Below are positions 34,970 through 44,334 of a DNA stretch of 50,487 nucleotides, in pieces. Where the stretch lies: NCBI GenBank assembly GCA_945874765.1, contig CAMCHQ010000014.1, positions 1 to 50,487 on the forward strand. The letters run 5' to 3'. The notes below the pieces were generated by a model. The model had not been told where the DNA came from. It was given only the letters and a program-made list of their open reading frames with translations, and did not search any database. A program made the position numbers and the translations under genes. The first letter of the stretch is position 1. Every line of letters starts with the position of its first letter. The stretch comes from an uncultured Clostridia bacterium. GTDB lineage: Bacteria > Bacillota > Clostridia > Oscillospirales > Acutalibacteraceae.

Positions 34970-35737
34970 TCACTCGCCCTTAATTCGTTTAAGGGCGTTT
35001 TTTTCTAAGCGTGACACCTGTGCCTGCGATATACCGACCTCACGTGCGACCTCCATTTGCGTTTTGCCCTGCATAAAGCGAAGATACATAATATTTCTTT
35101 CTCTGTCATCAAGTTTTTTAATCTCGTCTTTAATGGAGATTTCGTCAACCCAATCCTTATCAGTCGAGTTGTCGCCGACCTGGTCCATAACAAAAATTGT
35201 ATCGCCGCCGTCATTATAAACGGGTTCGTAAAGCGACACCGGGTCAACAATCGCTTCAAGTGCAAGCACAACGTCGCTTTTTTTCATATCAAGTCTTTTT
35301 GCAATTTCCTCAATAGTCGGCTCTTTACCGTTTTCATTGATAAGCTGCTCTTTAACCTGCATAGCCTTATATGCGGTATCCCTCAAAGAACGGCTGACAC
35401 GAACGGGATTATCGTCACGCAGATAACGCCTTATTTCGCCTATACACATCGGCACGGCATAGGTGGAAAAGCGAACATCGAGAGAAGTATTAAAGTTATC
35501 TATAGCCTTTATAAGCCCGATTACGCCGACTTGAAAGAGGTCGTCCATATTTTCCCCTCTGTTTGAAAAACGCTGCACAACGGACAGCACAAGGCGCAAA
35601 TTGCCCTCTATAAGCTCATTTCTCGCATTTTTATCCCCCGCCTGCGCCTTTTTAAGCAATTCCATTTTTTCCTTTTCTTTAAGAACCTTGAGTTGATTTG
35701 TATTAATACCGCATATTTCGACCTTATTATATTGCAC
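34970..35737 (-). CDS. sigG: Sporulation sigma factor SigG
   Basis: RNA polymerase sigma factor of the engulfed forespore. The 255 residues begin NKVEICGINTNQLKVL, the SigG-specific N-terminus, followed by region 2 (DLFQVGVIGLIKAIDNFN, RFSTYAVPMCIGEIRRYLRD), region 3 and region 4 (LDDRERNIMYLRFMQGKTQMEVAREVGISQAQVSRLEK). The start is GTG at 35737 with AAAGGGTG upstream. Its presence indicates an endospore-forming lineage. It stands alone; in many Clostridia it follows spoIIGA-sigE. Confidence 0.95.
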   Translation of the reverse strand: MQYNKVEICGINTNQLKVLKEKEKMELLKKAQAGDKNARNELIEGNLRLVLSVVQRFSNRGENMDDLFQVGVIGLIKAIDNFNTSLDVRFSTYAVPMCIGEIRRYLRDDNPVRVSRSLRDTAYKAMQVKEQLINENGKEPTIEEIAKRLDMKKSDVVLALEAIVDPVSLYEPVYNDGGDTIFVMDQVGDNSTDKDWVDEISIKDEIKKLDDRERNIMYLRFMQGKTQMEVAREVGISQAQVSRLEKNALKRIKGE

Positions 35738-35816
35738 ATAATCACCCTTTTAAATTTATCAACAAAAATATTATTGACAAAAAAGGGTTGTGTTATGTGT
35801 GAAAATAAAAAAATGA

Positions 35817-35840
35817 GGCGAACAAAGTTCGCCCCTACGG
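35817..35840 (-). repeat. GTAG-headed palindromic repeat, class 1
   Basis: GGCGAAC-AAA-GTTCGCC with the CTACGG tail, a copy with one loop change, between sigG and the kinase-like gene. Confidence 0.8.
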
Positions 35841-35850
35841 TATCAATTAA

Positions 35851-36948
35851 CTATTCGGTTATATCTTTAATAATCTGCTCCATTTTATCCATTTTCTTTT
35901 CCATATCGGCAACGAGAGCAAACTGATTTTTTGCACGCACAAGGTTATGCTCGGGATAAGCGGTTTTGAAATAAGTATCGCCGTTGAGATAATCGGTAAG
36001 AAAACGCATACCGCACTCAAAAGTCATAAGTTTAGCGGAAAAAGCAAGATTATCAATCTCGCACTGATTAAGCGCCTCGCCCGCTTCACTCAAAAAGCCC
36101 TTTGCATAAGCCTCGAAATAATCAAGCATAATCTCGATTTTATCGTAATTATCGTCGTCCTCGGCACAGGAATTGGCGCCGAAACGTATAGAGTCGCCGA
36201 AATCGTAAAGAGCAAGACCCGGCATAACCGTATCAAGGTCGATAACGCAAATAGCATCGTCGCTGTCGCTGTCAAAAAGGACATTATTAAGTTTAGTATC
36301 GTTATGAGTTACACGAAGCGGAAGCTCTCCCTTATCGATAAGTTCAACAAGTTTTTTGCAGTCCTCACGTCTGTGCATAACAAACTTAATCTCTTCCCCG
36401 CAATTGACAACTCTGTCAACCTTATCAGCCTGAACGGCAGGGATAAATTCGTTTTCATATCTCCAAATGGTATTATGGAAATTTTTAATAATCTCATTAA
36501 GACTTTCAGCCGGAAAATCGCTTAAATACTTCTGAAATCTGCCGAACGCCTTACCGCTTTTGCCGAAAACTTCTGCGCTGTCAACAGTATCGTAAGCCTT
36601 TGAATTATCAACAAAACGATACGCACGAAAGCATGAGCCGTCCTCATCTCTGTAATACTTTTTTCCGTCATTTGTTCTGATAAAATGAAGCGTCTCCCTA
36701 TGCGGATTACCGCCGTCAGCCTTAATCTTTTCTCTCAAAAAATCGGTAACGGAAAAGATATTGTTCATAAGAGCGTCAATATCGGGAAAAATATTTGTAT
36801 TAACTTTTTGAATTACGTAATGCCTTTTCTTGCCGTTTTCGTCATATGTTGCAAGAAAAGTTGTATTAATATGACCCGAGCCGAATACGTCGCAATTTTC
36901 AAGTTCGCCTTTAAAATCGAACTGTTCAAGAACGTGGTTTATATTCAT
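35851..36948 (-). CDS. APH-fold phosphotransferase, NahK-like sugar kinase
   Basis: A 365-residue kinase of the aminoglycoside phosphotransferase/choline kinase fold. The N-lobe has GSGHINTTFLA (23-33); the catalytic loop is VTHNDTKLNNVLFD and the metal-binding loop is VIDLDTVMPGLALYDFGDSIRFGA. These match bifidobacterial N-acetylhexosamine 1-kinase (NahK), which makes sugar 1-phosphates from GlcNAc/GalNAc in host-glycan use. That substrate is inferred from motif likeness, not proven. It has its own promoter and AAGAGGAG site. Confidence 0.75.
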   Translation of the reverse strand: MNINHVLEQFDFKGELENCDVFGSGHINTTFLATYDENGKKRHYVIQKVNTNIFPDIDALMNNIFSVTDFLREKIKADGGNPHRETLHFIRTNDGKKYYRDEDGSCFRAYRFVDNSKAYDTVDSAEVFGKSGKAFGRFQKYLSDFPAESLNEIIKNFHNTIWRYENEFIPAVQADKVDRVVNCGEEIKFVMHRREDCKKLVELIDKGELPLRVTHNDTKLNNVLFDSDSDDAICVIDLDTVMPGLALYDFGDSIRFGANSCAEDDDNYDKIEIMLDYFEAYAKGFLSEAGEALNQCEIDNLAFSAKLMTFECGMRFLTDYLNGDTYFKTAYPEHNLVRAKNQFALVADMEKKMDKMEQIIKDITE

Positions 36949-36978
36949 AATAATCTCCTCTTATTAGATAATGAGTAC

Positions 36979-37007
36979 ATTTTATCACAAAGCTTTAATA
37001 ATATCAA
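36979..37007 (-). promoter_or_regulatory. Promoter of the NahK-like gene
   Basis: TTGATA (37007-37002) and TAAAAT (36984-36979) with a 17-base spacer, 31 bases before the ATG. Confidence 0.7.
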
Positions 37008-37012
37008 GAGAA

Positions 37013-37041
37013 AAGGGAAACGGAAAATATCCGCTTCCCTT
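37013..37041 (-). terminator. Terminator of the adaptor-permease operon
   Basis: AAGGGAAGCGGA pairs with TCCGTTTCCCTT on the minus strand with one mismatch, followed by a T-rich run. It lies 22 bases after the permease stop codon. Confidence 0.75.
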
Positions 37042-37062
37042 AAATTAAACTATAAAACAGAA

Positions 37063-38316
37063 TCATTCGCTGCGAAGGGCGTCGATTGGGCTCATTTGTG
37101 CCGCTTTTCTTGCAGGGTAGATACCGAAGAAAAGACCTACACCGCTTGAGAAGAGAAGCGCAACGAGGATAAGCCACCAAGTGATATTAGGCTTAATATG
37201 GATAATCGAGCAAGCCGCAAACGCACCCGCTATACCGATAGACACGCCTATAAGACCGCCTATCAGGCACAGGATAACCGACTCGGTCAAAAACTGCATA
37301 GTTATGACTTTCGTCTTAGCACCCAGCGACTTTCGTATACCGATTTCCCTCGTTCGTTCAGTTACGGACACGAGCATAATATTCATAACGCCGATACCGC
37401 CGACAATAAGCGAAATAGCGCCTACACAAGCGATAAATGCGGTAAGAACCGACATAATGATATTAACAATATCTACATAAGTAGCCATATTTTGAGCAGT
37501 ATACATACTGTTTGAATAATTGCCGTGAGCCGATTTAAGATAGTTTACCGTAGCGTTGCCTACAGCGTCATAATCATATCCGTCTTTGGCAATAACGAAC
37601 ACACTGCCAAGCTGAGCGTCTGCTCCCGTGATTTGAGTAAGAGTGGTACACGGCATAAACAAAGCGATAATAGTCTTATCACCGCCGGCGCTTGTAAACA
37701 TATTACTCATAGAGCTTGAACCGCCGAGCGAGTTTGCAAGAGCGTCGACATTGGCAACACCGCAGATTTTAATTTTCATTGATTTACCGCTTGAAGAAAC
37801 GGTAACATATTCATTTGTAACGTCCTCATAGCCGAACGCCTGCTGAGCAGAGTTAGTACCGATAACTGCAATAGGCGCATTGGCATTATACTCCTCATCA
37901 GTGAAAAATCGCCCGTACTCGCACGAATTTGTCAAAGCAAACTGAACGTCACTGTTTACGCCGATAAGCATTGCTGTAGCTTCTGTAGCCGTTTTGTCAA
38001 TAGTGGCACGGCCGAAGCCCATAAGCATAGGAGAGCAACGCTCAACGCCGTTTACTTTATTTTTAATATTTTCTACATCGTCAAGAGTAATATAGTCATT
38101 ATCCGTAGCAGAGGTGGTATCAACGCTTACAAGAACGGCATTTGAACCCATATCCTCAATAAGTCCGACAATATAATCTCTTACACCCGTACCGGCGCCG
38201 ATAATCATAATAACGGAGCTGATACCGATAATTATACCAAGCATTGTAAGAAGACTGCGCATCCAGTTAGACTTAATACACTTGACTGCGATTTTCAGAC
38301 TTTCTGTAATATTCAC
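37063..38316 (-). CDS. MacB-type ABC transporter permease
   Basis: A 417-residue permease of the FtsX/MacB family. A first membrane segment (LLTMLGIIIGISSVIMIIGAG, about 21-43) is followed by a large extracytoplasmic MacB_PCD domain (about 45-280) and three C-terminal segments with GVMNIMLVSVTERTREIGIRKSLGAK between them and LPARKAAQMSPIDALR-like YPARKAAQMSPIDALRSE at the end. It starts 12 bases after the MacA-like adaptor gene. The usual ATPase partner is not next to it, which is unusual for this family. Confidence 0.92.
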   Translation of the reverse strand: MNITESLKIAVKCIKSNWMRSLLTMLGIIIGISSVIMIIGAGTGVRDYIVGLIEDMGSNAVLVSVDTTSATDNDYITLDDVENIKNKVNGVERCSPMLMGFGRATIDKTATEATAMLIGVNSDVQFALTNSCEYGRFFTDEEYNANAPIAVIGTNSAQQAFGYEDVTNEYVTVSSSGKSMKIKICGVANVDALANSLGGSSSMSNMFTSAGGDKTIIALFMPCTTLTQITGADAQLGSVFVIAKDGYDYDAVGNATVNYLKSAHGNYSNSMYTAQNMATYVDIVNIIMSVLTAFIACVGAISLIVGGIGVMNIMLVSVTERTREIGIRKSLGAKTKVITMQFLTESVILCLIGGLIGVSIGIAGAFAACSIIHIKPNITWWLILVALLFSSGVGLFFGIYPARKAAQMSPIDALRSE

Positions 38317-38328
38317 TGCAAAGTCTCC

Positions 38329-40344
38329 TTACTTAGTTGTGCTGTCTACTACCTTAACCTTAAAGGTATCTTCTTTATAATCTGTCTTTGGAGATGAAAC
38401 AATCTTGTCACCCGGTTTAAGACCCGAAATAACTTCATAAGCAGTATCGGAGATAGCGCCTGTCTTAATCTCTGTCTTAGTTACGGTCTTATCCTTTTCA
38501 TTATAAAGATAAACGTAAGAACCTGTCTTTTCAAGTGTGATTGACTCGATAGGAACAACTGTTACACCGAGATATGAACCTGTTTGAATTTCAACGTCGG
38601 CGTCAAAACCTGCAATAATATTTTCATCGGGATTTTTAATTGTGATAGTACACTCAACACCTGCGCCGGAATCCGTAAGAGATGAAAGACCGCTTACGCC
38701 CGCCATTGAACCTACGCTGTCAAGAAGTGAGCTTGAAGAACCGCCTGTTGCTGTAGGAGCAATAGTTGCAACCTCACCCTCGTATTCGCCGTAAGCTGTT
38801 GTAACCTTTGCCGGCATACCTACCTTAACCTTATGAACATCATATTCACTGAGGCTTACGGTAGCAACCAAAACATCGTGATTTTCAAGAGTAATACCCG
38901 ACTGAAGCGCTGTTGTTTGAGAATCCGGATTGATATCAACTGCTGTGATAACGCCGTCGAAATCAGCTGTCCAGCCGTTTTTAAGTTCAGTCTGCTGTTC
39001 TTTCATAGAATCGAGAGCCTTTTTGGAAACATCGACTGCCGATTTTTGAGCGTCAACAACAGTTGCACTGCCCTGAGTTTTATAAACTTCATACTGAGCG
39101 GCAAGGATAGCACGCTGAATTTCACAGCCTGTAAGAACTGCGTTATCGGAATCGGAAACACCCTTTGCAAGTGCTCTGTAATCGATTGAAGAAACTGCCG
39201 ATTTAATCATATCAACCGCAACTCCGCTTTCAATGATAAGCTTTGTCGAGTCAATAATGCCGTCGGTAATTGCCTTTTGAATTTGCTTGCCGACAAGGTT
39301 TGCGATAGCTTCACTGTTGAGCTGACCGGAAGCGATTGCGCCTGAAATTGTTGTGGCAATAATTTGAGAAATAGTAGTTAAAGTTTTAACGTCGTTAGTG
39401 ATTGAAGCAATGTTATTATTAATTTGAACAAGTGCATTTGCGATATCGTTAATAGTTGCATTGCCTGTTGTGCTTGAATTATTATCCTCTGTAAATACGG
39501 CTATGTAGCTTAAATTGCCTGTAACGTGAATAGTCCACGCCGGTGAATTTGAAAGAGGTGCGTCACCTGCAAGATAAGCGGAACGGTTTTCATACCAGCC
39601 GAGGAACTGCCATCCTGCATTAGCTGTAGCAATAGCAGTGATATAGCCGATATCCTGATTATATCTGCCCGAACCTGTTACTGTACCGCAAGCTGCCGAC
39701 GGATATGCCGAAAGAGAAACCGTATATTTAGGCTTGCCGTCATCTGTAGTAGGCTGAGTGGTTGCTTTGCCCGTGGTAGGCTTAGTTGTTGAAGTTGCAA
39801 GCCACTGTGGATATGAGCCTGTTGTGGTGGTTGCAGCCTTGGTTGTTGTGGTTTTCTTTTTCTTGGTAGTGGTTGTGTTAGCCATCTTCTTTTTAAGCTT
39901 TGCAATCTTCTTATCAAGAGCATTGACCTCTTTTTTAAGTGAAGAAGCAGAGTTTGAAGCGCTCTTTTGATTAGCCACGGCTGTATTGTAATTCTTTACA
40001 GCGTCATTATAAGAGCTTTGAAGAGAAGATACCTGAGAGTCGAGAGAAGTGGTGTCAAATGTTGCAAGAACATCACCCTTCTTGACCTGGTCGCCCACTT
40101 TTACATTAACGTTTTTGACTGTTGCAACCGTTCCGACCTTATAATCCTTAGATGTGCCGGCAGTTACGTCGCCCGTTAAAGATACCTTTTCGTAAATATC
40201 GCCTGTAGCAATTGTATTAAGCTTAACCTCTTCCCCGCTTTTTGACTTTGCAACGCCAAAAACAGTTCCGGCTACAATTGCAATAACAAGTATTATACAA
40301 ATAGGTACAATAACTTTCTTTTTGCTTTTCTTAACTGTTGCCAT
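38329..40344 (-). CDS. MacA/HlyD-type adaptor with a large inserted domain
   Basis: A 671-residue membrane-anchored adaptor for the permease at 37063-38316. A membrane anchor at 10-32 is followed by the first half of the lipoyl domain (VATVKNVNVKVGDQVKKGDVLATFD, 72-97) and one arm of a coiled coil to about 155. Then a Lys/Thr-rich linker (156-205), a region like a divergent InlB B-repeat (GTVTGSGRYNQD...GWQFLGWYENRS, 207-285) and a helical stretch (295-455) precede the second lipoyl half (FDGVITAVDINPD, from 462) and the beta-barrel and membrane-proximal domains. Ordinary MacA proteins have about 370-450 residues and lack this insertion. A consensus promoter lies just upstream. Confidence 0.88.
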   Translation of the reverse strand: MATVKKSKKKVIVPICIILVIAIVAGTVFGVAKSKSGEEVKLNTIATGDIYEKVSLTGDVTAGTSKDYKVGTVATVKNVNVKVGDQVKKGDVLATFDTTSLDSQVSSLQSSYNDAVKNYNTAVANQKSASNSASSLKKEVNALDKKIAKLKKKMANTTTTKKKKTTTTKAATTTTGSYPQWLATSTTKPTTGKATTQPTTDDGKPKYTVSLSAYPSAACGTVTGSGRYNQDIGYITAIATANAGWQFLGWYENRSAYLAGDAPLSNSPAWTIHVTGNLSYIAVFTEDNNSSTTGNATINDIANALVQINNNIASITNDVKTLTTISQIIATTISGAIASGQLNSEAIANLVGKQIQKAITDGIIDSTKLIIESGVAVDMIKSAVSSIDYRALAKGVSDSDNAVLTGCEIQRAILAAQYEVYKTQGSATVVDAQKSAVDVSKKALDSMKEQQTELKNGWTADFDGVITAVDINPDSQTTALQSGITLENHDVLVATVSLSEYDVHKVKVGMPAKVTTAYGEYEGEVATIAPTATGGSSSSLLDSVGSMAGVSGLSSLTDSGAGVECTITIKNPDENIIAGFDADVEIQTGSYLGVTVVPIESITLEKTGSYVYLYNEKDKTVTKTEIKTGAISDTAYEVISGLKPGDKIVSSPKTDYKEDTFKVKVVDSTTK

Positions 40345-40390
40345 AACTTAAACCCTCATTTTGTTCAATAGTTTAATAAATTACACGGAT

Positions 40391-40419
40391 AGTATAATTC
40401 CGTTTTGTATAATTGTCAA
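40391..40419 (-). promoter_or_regulatory. Promoter of the adaptor-permease operon
   Basis: TTGACA (40419-40414) and TATACT (40396-40391) with a 17-base spacer, 47 bases before the adaptor start. Confidence 0.85.
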
Positions 40420-40481
40420 TAACTTTTTGTAAAGTTTTAAAAAGTTCACAATTTATTAAATTACAACATATTGTATAAATT

Positions 40482-41759
40482 TTATTTAAATGCTTCTAAA
40501 GCACGCTTGCCTATATCGTGTCTGTAATGAGCGCCGTCAAAATGTATTTTTTCAACAGCTTCATAAGACTTTTTAAGCGCATTTTCAAGAGTATCGCCGA
40601 GTGCCGTAACGCCCAAAACTCTGCCCCCTGCGGTGACAAGTTTGCCGTTTTCGAGTTTAGTTCCTGCGTGGTAAACCGTTACGCCGTCGAGCTGACCGTT
40701 TGTGAGCCCTGTAATTTCAATTCCCTTAGGATAAGATTTAGGATAACCGCCCGAAGCCATAATTACGCAAGCGCAAGCGTCATCACTCCACTCAACGTCA
40801 AGTTCTGAAAGTGTTTCGTTATCGATAGATTCAAAAATATCAACAATATCCGTTTTAAGTCTTGGCAAAACAACCTGAGTTTCAGGGTCGCCGAAACGGC
40901 AGTTATATTCGATTACCTTAGGTCCTTTAGGAGTAATCATCAAGCCGAAATAAAGACAGCCTTTAAACGTTCTGCCCTCTTTATTCATAGCGTCGATTGT
41001 AGGCATAAAGATTTTATCCATACACTCCTTTGCAACCTCATCCGTATAATAAGGATTAGGGGAAACCGTGCCCATACCACCTGTATTAAGCCCTTTATCG
41101 CCGTCGAGTGCACGCTTATGGTCCATAGAAGATACCATAGGTTTAACGCATTTGCCGTCGGTGAAAGCGAGAACGGAAACTTCGGGACCTGTCAAAAATT
41201 CCTCAACAACAATGTTATTGCCCGAAGCGCCGAAGATTTTATCCTCCATAATCTCCTTAACGCCTGCGATTGCGTCGTCGAGATTTTCAGCAATGATTAC
41301 GCCCTTACCGAGTGCAAGACCGTCTGCTTTGATAACGGTAGGAAATTCGTTTCTTTCTTTAATATATTCAATAGCGTTTTCCGCATTGTCAAACACTTTA
41401 TATTCGGCAGTCGGAATATTATATTTTTGCATAAGCTCCTTTGAGAAAACTTTAGAGCCTTCAATAATTGCGGCATTTGCACGTGGACCGAATGTCTTAA
41501 AGCCTGCTTCATTGAGTGCGTCAACCATACCTGCAACAAGCGGGTCATCGGGTGCGACAACAACCAAATCGGCTTTAATTTCCTTTGCCAAATTTACAAC
41601 GCCGTCAATATCGGTTGCCGCAACGTCAAAGCACTTTGCATCATAAGAGATACCGCCGTTACCCGGAGTGCAAAAAATTTCGTCAACTTTTTTTGACTCC
41701 TTGATTTTTCTTACAAGAGCGTGCTCTCTGCCGCCCCCGCCAACAACAAGAACTTTCAT
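40482..41759 (-). CDS. purD: Phosphoribosylamine-glycine ligase
   Basis: ATP-grasp ligase of purine synthesis that joins glycine to phosphoribosylamine. The 425 residues from the ATG at 41759 (TTTGGAGG upstream) begin MKVLVVGGGGREHALV and contain FTPGNGG-like FCTPGNGGI, KADGLALGKGV, SMDHKRALDGDKGLNTGGMGT and the ATP-grasp end FNCRFGDPETQ-like YNCRFGDPETQ. It is the last gene of the pur cluster. Confidence 0.97.
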   Translation of the reverse strand: MKVLVVGGGGREHALVRKIKESKKVDEIFCTPGNGGISYDAKCFDVAATDIDGVVNLAKEIKADLVVVAPDDPLVAGMVDALNEAGFKTFGPRANAAIIEGSKVFSKELMQKYNIPTAEYKVFDNAENAIEYIKERNEFPTVIKADGLALGKGVIIAENLDDAIAGVKEIMEDKIFGASGNNIVVEEFLTGPEVSVLAFTDGKCVKPMVSSMDHKRALDGDKGLNTGGMGTVSPNPYYTDEVAKECMDKIFMPTIDAMNKEGRTFKGCLYFGLMITPKGPKVIEYNCRFGDPETQVVLPRLKTDIVDIFESIDNETLSELDVEWSDDACACVIMASGGYPKSYPKGIEITGLTNGQLDGVTVYHAGTKLENGKLVTAGGRVLGVTALGDTLENALKKSYEAVEKIHFDGAHYRHDIGKRALEAFK

Positions 41760-41822
41760 ATTTTCCTCCAAATTCATAATATATATGTAAATAATATATA
41801 ATTAATAACAGAACAGCAAAGC

Positions 41823-41844
41823 AAGGGTGACGTGCGCCACCCTT
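41823..41844. repeat. Palindrome between the IMP cyclohydrolase gene and purD
   Basis: AAGGGTG (41823-41829) pairs with CACCCTT (41838-41844) around ACGTGCGC. No T-tract follows on the minus strand, so read-through to purD is expected. It may be another repeat class or an mRNA-processing hairpin. Confidence 0.5.
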
Positions 41845-41853
41845 TAAAACAGT

Positions 41854-42558
41854 TTATTTCTCGTTTTTATTGATAATGCGTGTTTCTTCCTCTTTTGTTT
41901 TGAGATTAATGAAGCGAACGAAAAGAGAAACCTTATTATCCTCGTTAAGATTAGTCCAAATCATATGGGTAAACTCGTCGATATCGCCTGAAATTTCAAC
42001 AGGAGTAGGTTCACCCTCAAATGACGGAATAGGATTGCCGTCGCATTTATATGTATGAATAAAATGACCGAGACCTCTTCTTGCCGGATATTCGTAGAAA
42101 AATCTTACGCACGAAGGCTCACCGCAGTTTGATTTAAGGATAGAGAGATTGTAATTACCGTTTTCCTTTAAAATGCCTGAAATTCTCGGTGTATAGTTAG
42201 GTGCGTCAGGCTCAAATTCTCTTGTGATAAGTGCGTCGTGGTAGCAGTCGCCCTTAGAAAACGAATCGTAAATAGTGTCGGTCTGGTCGCCGTTAGTTAC
42301 GATTGTGTCACCCTTGAATTTAAGAACAGGGTTATAGATAATAAGCGACGGGTCCTCCATTTTTGACTCGTCAAAAGCCTTTGTACGTATTCCGCCACGG
42401 TCATTTACCTCAAAAATTCTGTTACGGCTGTTTGTGCTTCTGCCCATAATAAAATAAGCGGCTACAGCGAATTTGCCGTCCTCACTTTGACCGAGAACAA
42501 TGCCTCTGCCCGGATATGAATTGGTACTGAGCTCATTTGCAAGAGATTTGATTTCCAT
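41854..42558 (-). CDS. Archaeal-type IMP cyclohydrolase (PurO family)
   Basis: Closes the ring of FAICAR to IMP, the last step of purine synthesis. The 234 residues match the IMP_cyclohyd (PurO) family of archaea and some Clostridia, with NSYPGRGIVLGQSEDG near the start, AYFIMGRSTNSRNRIF (34-50), PSLIIYNP and NYTPRISGI. It is not related to bacterial PurH, which fuses this activity to a transformylase. Its place between purN and purD supports the role. A separate AICAR transformylase must be encoded elsewhere. Confidence 0.88.
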   Translation of the reverse strand: MEIKSLANELSTNSYPGRGIVLGQSEDGKFAVAAYFIMGRSTNSRNRIFEVNDRGGIRTKAFDESKMEDPSLIIYNPVLKFKGDTIVTNGDQTDTIYDSFSKGDCYHDALITREFEPDAPNYTPRISGILKENGNYNLSILKSNCGEPSCVRFFYEYPARRGLGHFIHTYKCDGNPIPSFEGEPTPVEISGDIDEFTHMIWTNLNEDNKVSLFVRFINLKTKEEETRIINKNEK

Positions 42559-42585
42559 AATTACACCTCAATCGATTTATTCAAA

Positions 42586-43215
42586 TTATTCAATTATTTT
42601 TGTTCTGTTGCCGTAAACCTCAATCTTGTCCTGACAAAAAAGAGAAACGGCACGTGGAAGAATTTTCCACTCGCATTCTTCCATAACACGCTTTTGCAAA
42701 ATTTCGGGAGTATCGTCAAATTTAACCTCACTCGCCTTTTGCAAAATGATAGGACCGCCGTCGCACTCTTCCGTTACGAAATGGACGGTAGCGCCCGTAA
42801 GTTTAACTCCGCTTTCAATAACCTTTTCGTGAACGTGAAGCCCCCAATAGCCCTCACCGCAAAAAGACGGAATCAAAGCAGGGTGAACATTCATCATTTT
42901 ATTCGGAAAAGCCTTTACAATCTGCTCGTCAAGAATAGTCATAAATCCCGCATAAACTACCAAATCAGCCTTTGCCTCAAGAAGAATATCCCTGATTGCC
43001 GCAGTATATTCAGCCCTGTCTTTATAATTTTTCTTTTCGCACACTTTCGTTGCGATATTATTTTTCTCTGCCCTTTTAAGAGCATATGCGTCGGGATTTG
43101 ACGATACAACAAGAGTGATTTTACCGCCGATAATCTCACCCCTGTTTTGCGCATCGATAAGAGCCTGCAAATTAGTTCCGCCGCCCGACACCAAAACAGC
43201 AATATTTTTCATCAT
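42586..43215 (-). CDS. purN: Phosphoribosylglycinamide formyltransferase
   Basis: Folate-dependent formyl transfer to GAR. The 209 residues start with [16 protein letters not shown] and include [19 protein letters not shown] with the catalytic Asn and His, [17 protein letters not shown] with the catalytic Asp, and [15 protein letters not shown]. It overlaps purM by four bases. Confidence 0.96.
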   Translation of the reverse strand: MMKNIAVLVSGGGTNLQALIDAQNRGEIIGGKITLVVSSNPDAYALKRAEKNNIATKVCEKKNYKDRAEYTAAIRDILLEAKADLVVYAGFMTILDEQIVKAFPNKMMNVHPALIPSFCGEGYWGLHVHEKVIESGVKLTGATVHFVTEECDGGPIILQKASEVKFDDTPEILQKRVMEECEWKILPRAVSLFCQDKIEVYGNRTKIIE

Positions 43216-44252
43216 ACGAGTTCAACACCCTTTTCGCCCGTCTGAATTTCACCGATTACACGAGCGTTTTCGCCGTTTTCTTTAAGTATTCTTACAGCCT
43301 CGTCAGCCTTATCGTTATCAACTGCGATAACAAGACCCGTACCCATATTGAAAGTATTATACATATCTCTTTCAGGAATATTACCCTCGCTTGCGATAAG
43401 GTCGAAAATAGGCTTTTTAAAGCACTTATCCTTTTCGATAACAGCCTTGAAGCCGTCGTTTAACATTCTCGGAACGTTCTCGTAAAATCCGCCGCCTGTG
43501 ATATGGCTGATTGCGTTTACATTAACTTTATCCATAAGAGCAAGAAGCGGTTTAACATAAATTCTTGTAGGAGTTAAAAGTTCCTCACCGAGAGTTTTAC
43601 CGAGTTCGGCAACGTGAACGCCGAGTCTTTCTTCAGTGATATTGAAAACTTTTCTTACAAGTGAAAAACCGTTTGAATGAACACCCGAAGATGCAACGCC
43701 GATAAGAGCATTACCGCTTGCAAGATTTTCACCAGACACGAGTTTATCCTTTTCGCCGATACCAACGGTAAAGCCTGCAAGGTCGTATTCCTCATTCGGC
43801 ATAAGACCCGGATGCTCGGCAGTTTCACCGCCTACAAGCGCACAGCCTGCCTGAACGCAACCCTCTGCGACACCGCTGACGATTTGTTCGATTTTTTCAG
43901 GATAGTTTTTACCGCAAGCAATATAGTCAAGGAAGAAAAGCGGTTTTGCACCCGAGCAAGCAACGTCATTGACGCACATTGCAACACAGTCGATACCGAT
44001 TGTATCGTGCTTATCAAGAAGAAAAGCAACTTTAAGCTTTGTGCCTACACCGTCAGTGCCCGAAACGAGAACAGGATTTTTATAATCTCCCGCACCCAAA
44101 AGCTCAAACATACCGCCGAAACCGCCGATTGAACCCATAACACCCGGAATTTCGGTTCTTTTTACGTGTGATTTAATAAGCTCAACAGATTCATAACCTG
44201 CTGTAACGTCTACACCTGCAGCGGCGTAGCTTGCGCTGAAACTATCGTTCAT
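43212..44252 (-). CDS. purM: Phosphoribosylformylglycinamidine cyclo-ligase
   Basis: Makes AIR from FGAM with ATP. The 346 residues include [46 protein letters not shown] and [15 protein letters not shown], the AIRS family motifs. It overlaps purN by ATGA and is separated from purE by about 190 bases of repeats. Confidence 0.97.
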   Translation of the reverse strand: MNDSFSASYAAAGVDVTAGYESVELIKSHVKRTEIPGVMGSIGGFGGMFELLGAGDYKNPVLVSGTDGVGTKLKVAFLLDKHDTIGIDCVAMCVNDVACSGAKPLFFLDYIACGKNYPEKIEQIVSGVAEGCVQAGCALVGGETAEHPGLMPNEEYDLAGFTVGIGEKDKLVSGENLASGNALIGVASSGVHSNGFSLVRKVFNITEERLGVHVAELGKTLGEELLTPTRIYVKPLLALMDKVNVNAISHITGGGFYENVPRMLNDGFKAVIEKDKCFKKPIFDLIASEGNIPERDMYNTFNMGTGLVIAVDNDKADEAVRILKENGENARVIGEIQTGEKGVELV

Positions 44253-44291
44253 ATATTTTTCTCCTTATCTTGTTCTGATTGTTTATTAATC

Positions 44292-44315
44292 GGCAAGAGC
44301 AAGCCCTTGCCCTAC
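44292..44315 (-). repeat. GTAG-headed palindromic repeat, class 2
   Basis: On the minus strand GTAG then GGCAAGGGCTTGCTCTTGCC, a near copy of the element at 21446-21471. Confidence 0.7.
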
Positions 44316-44334
44316 TTGCAAAATGTCTAATTCT

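Noticed and set aside
38833-39189. Plus-strand frames opposite the adaptor and other long genes (also at 24277, 32318, 41068 and 43677)
   Set aside because: They are antisense shadows of well-identified genes without binding sites, promoters or recognisable domains.
40420-40481. Terminator after purD
   Set aside because: AACTTTTT/AAAAAGTT can pair but is AT-only and lacks a following T-run; not convincing.
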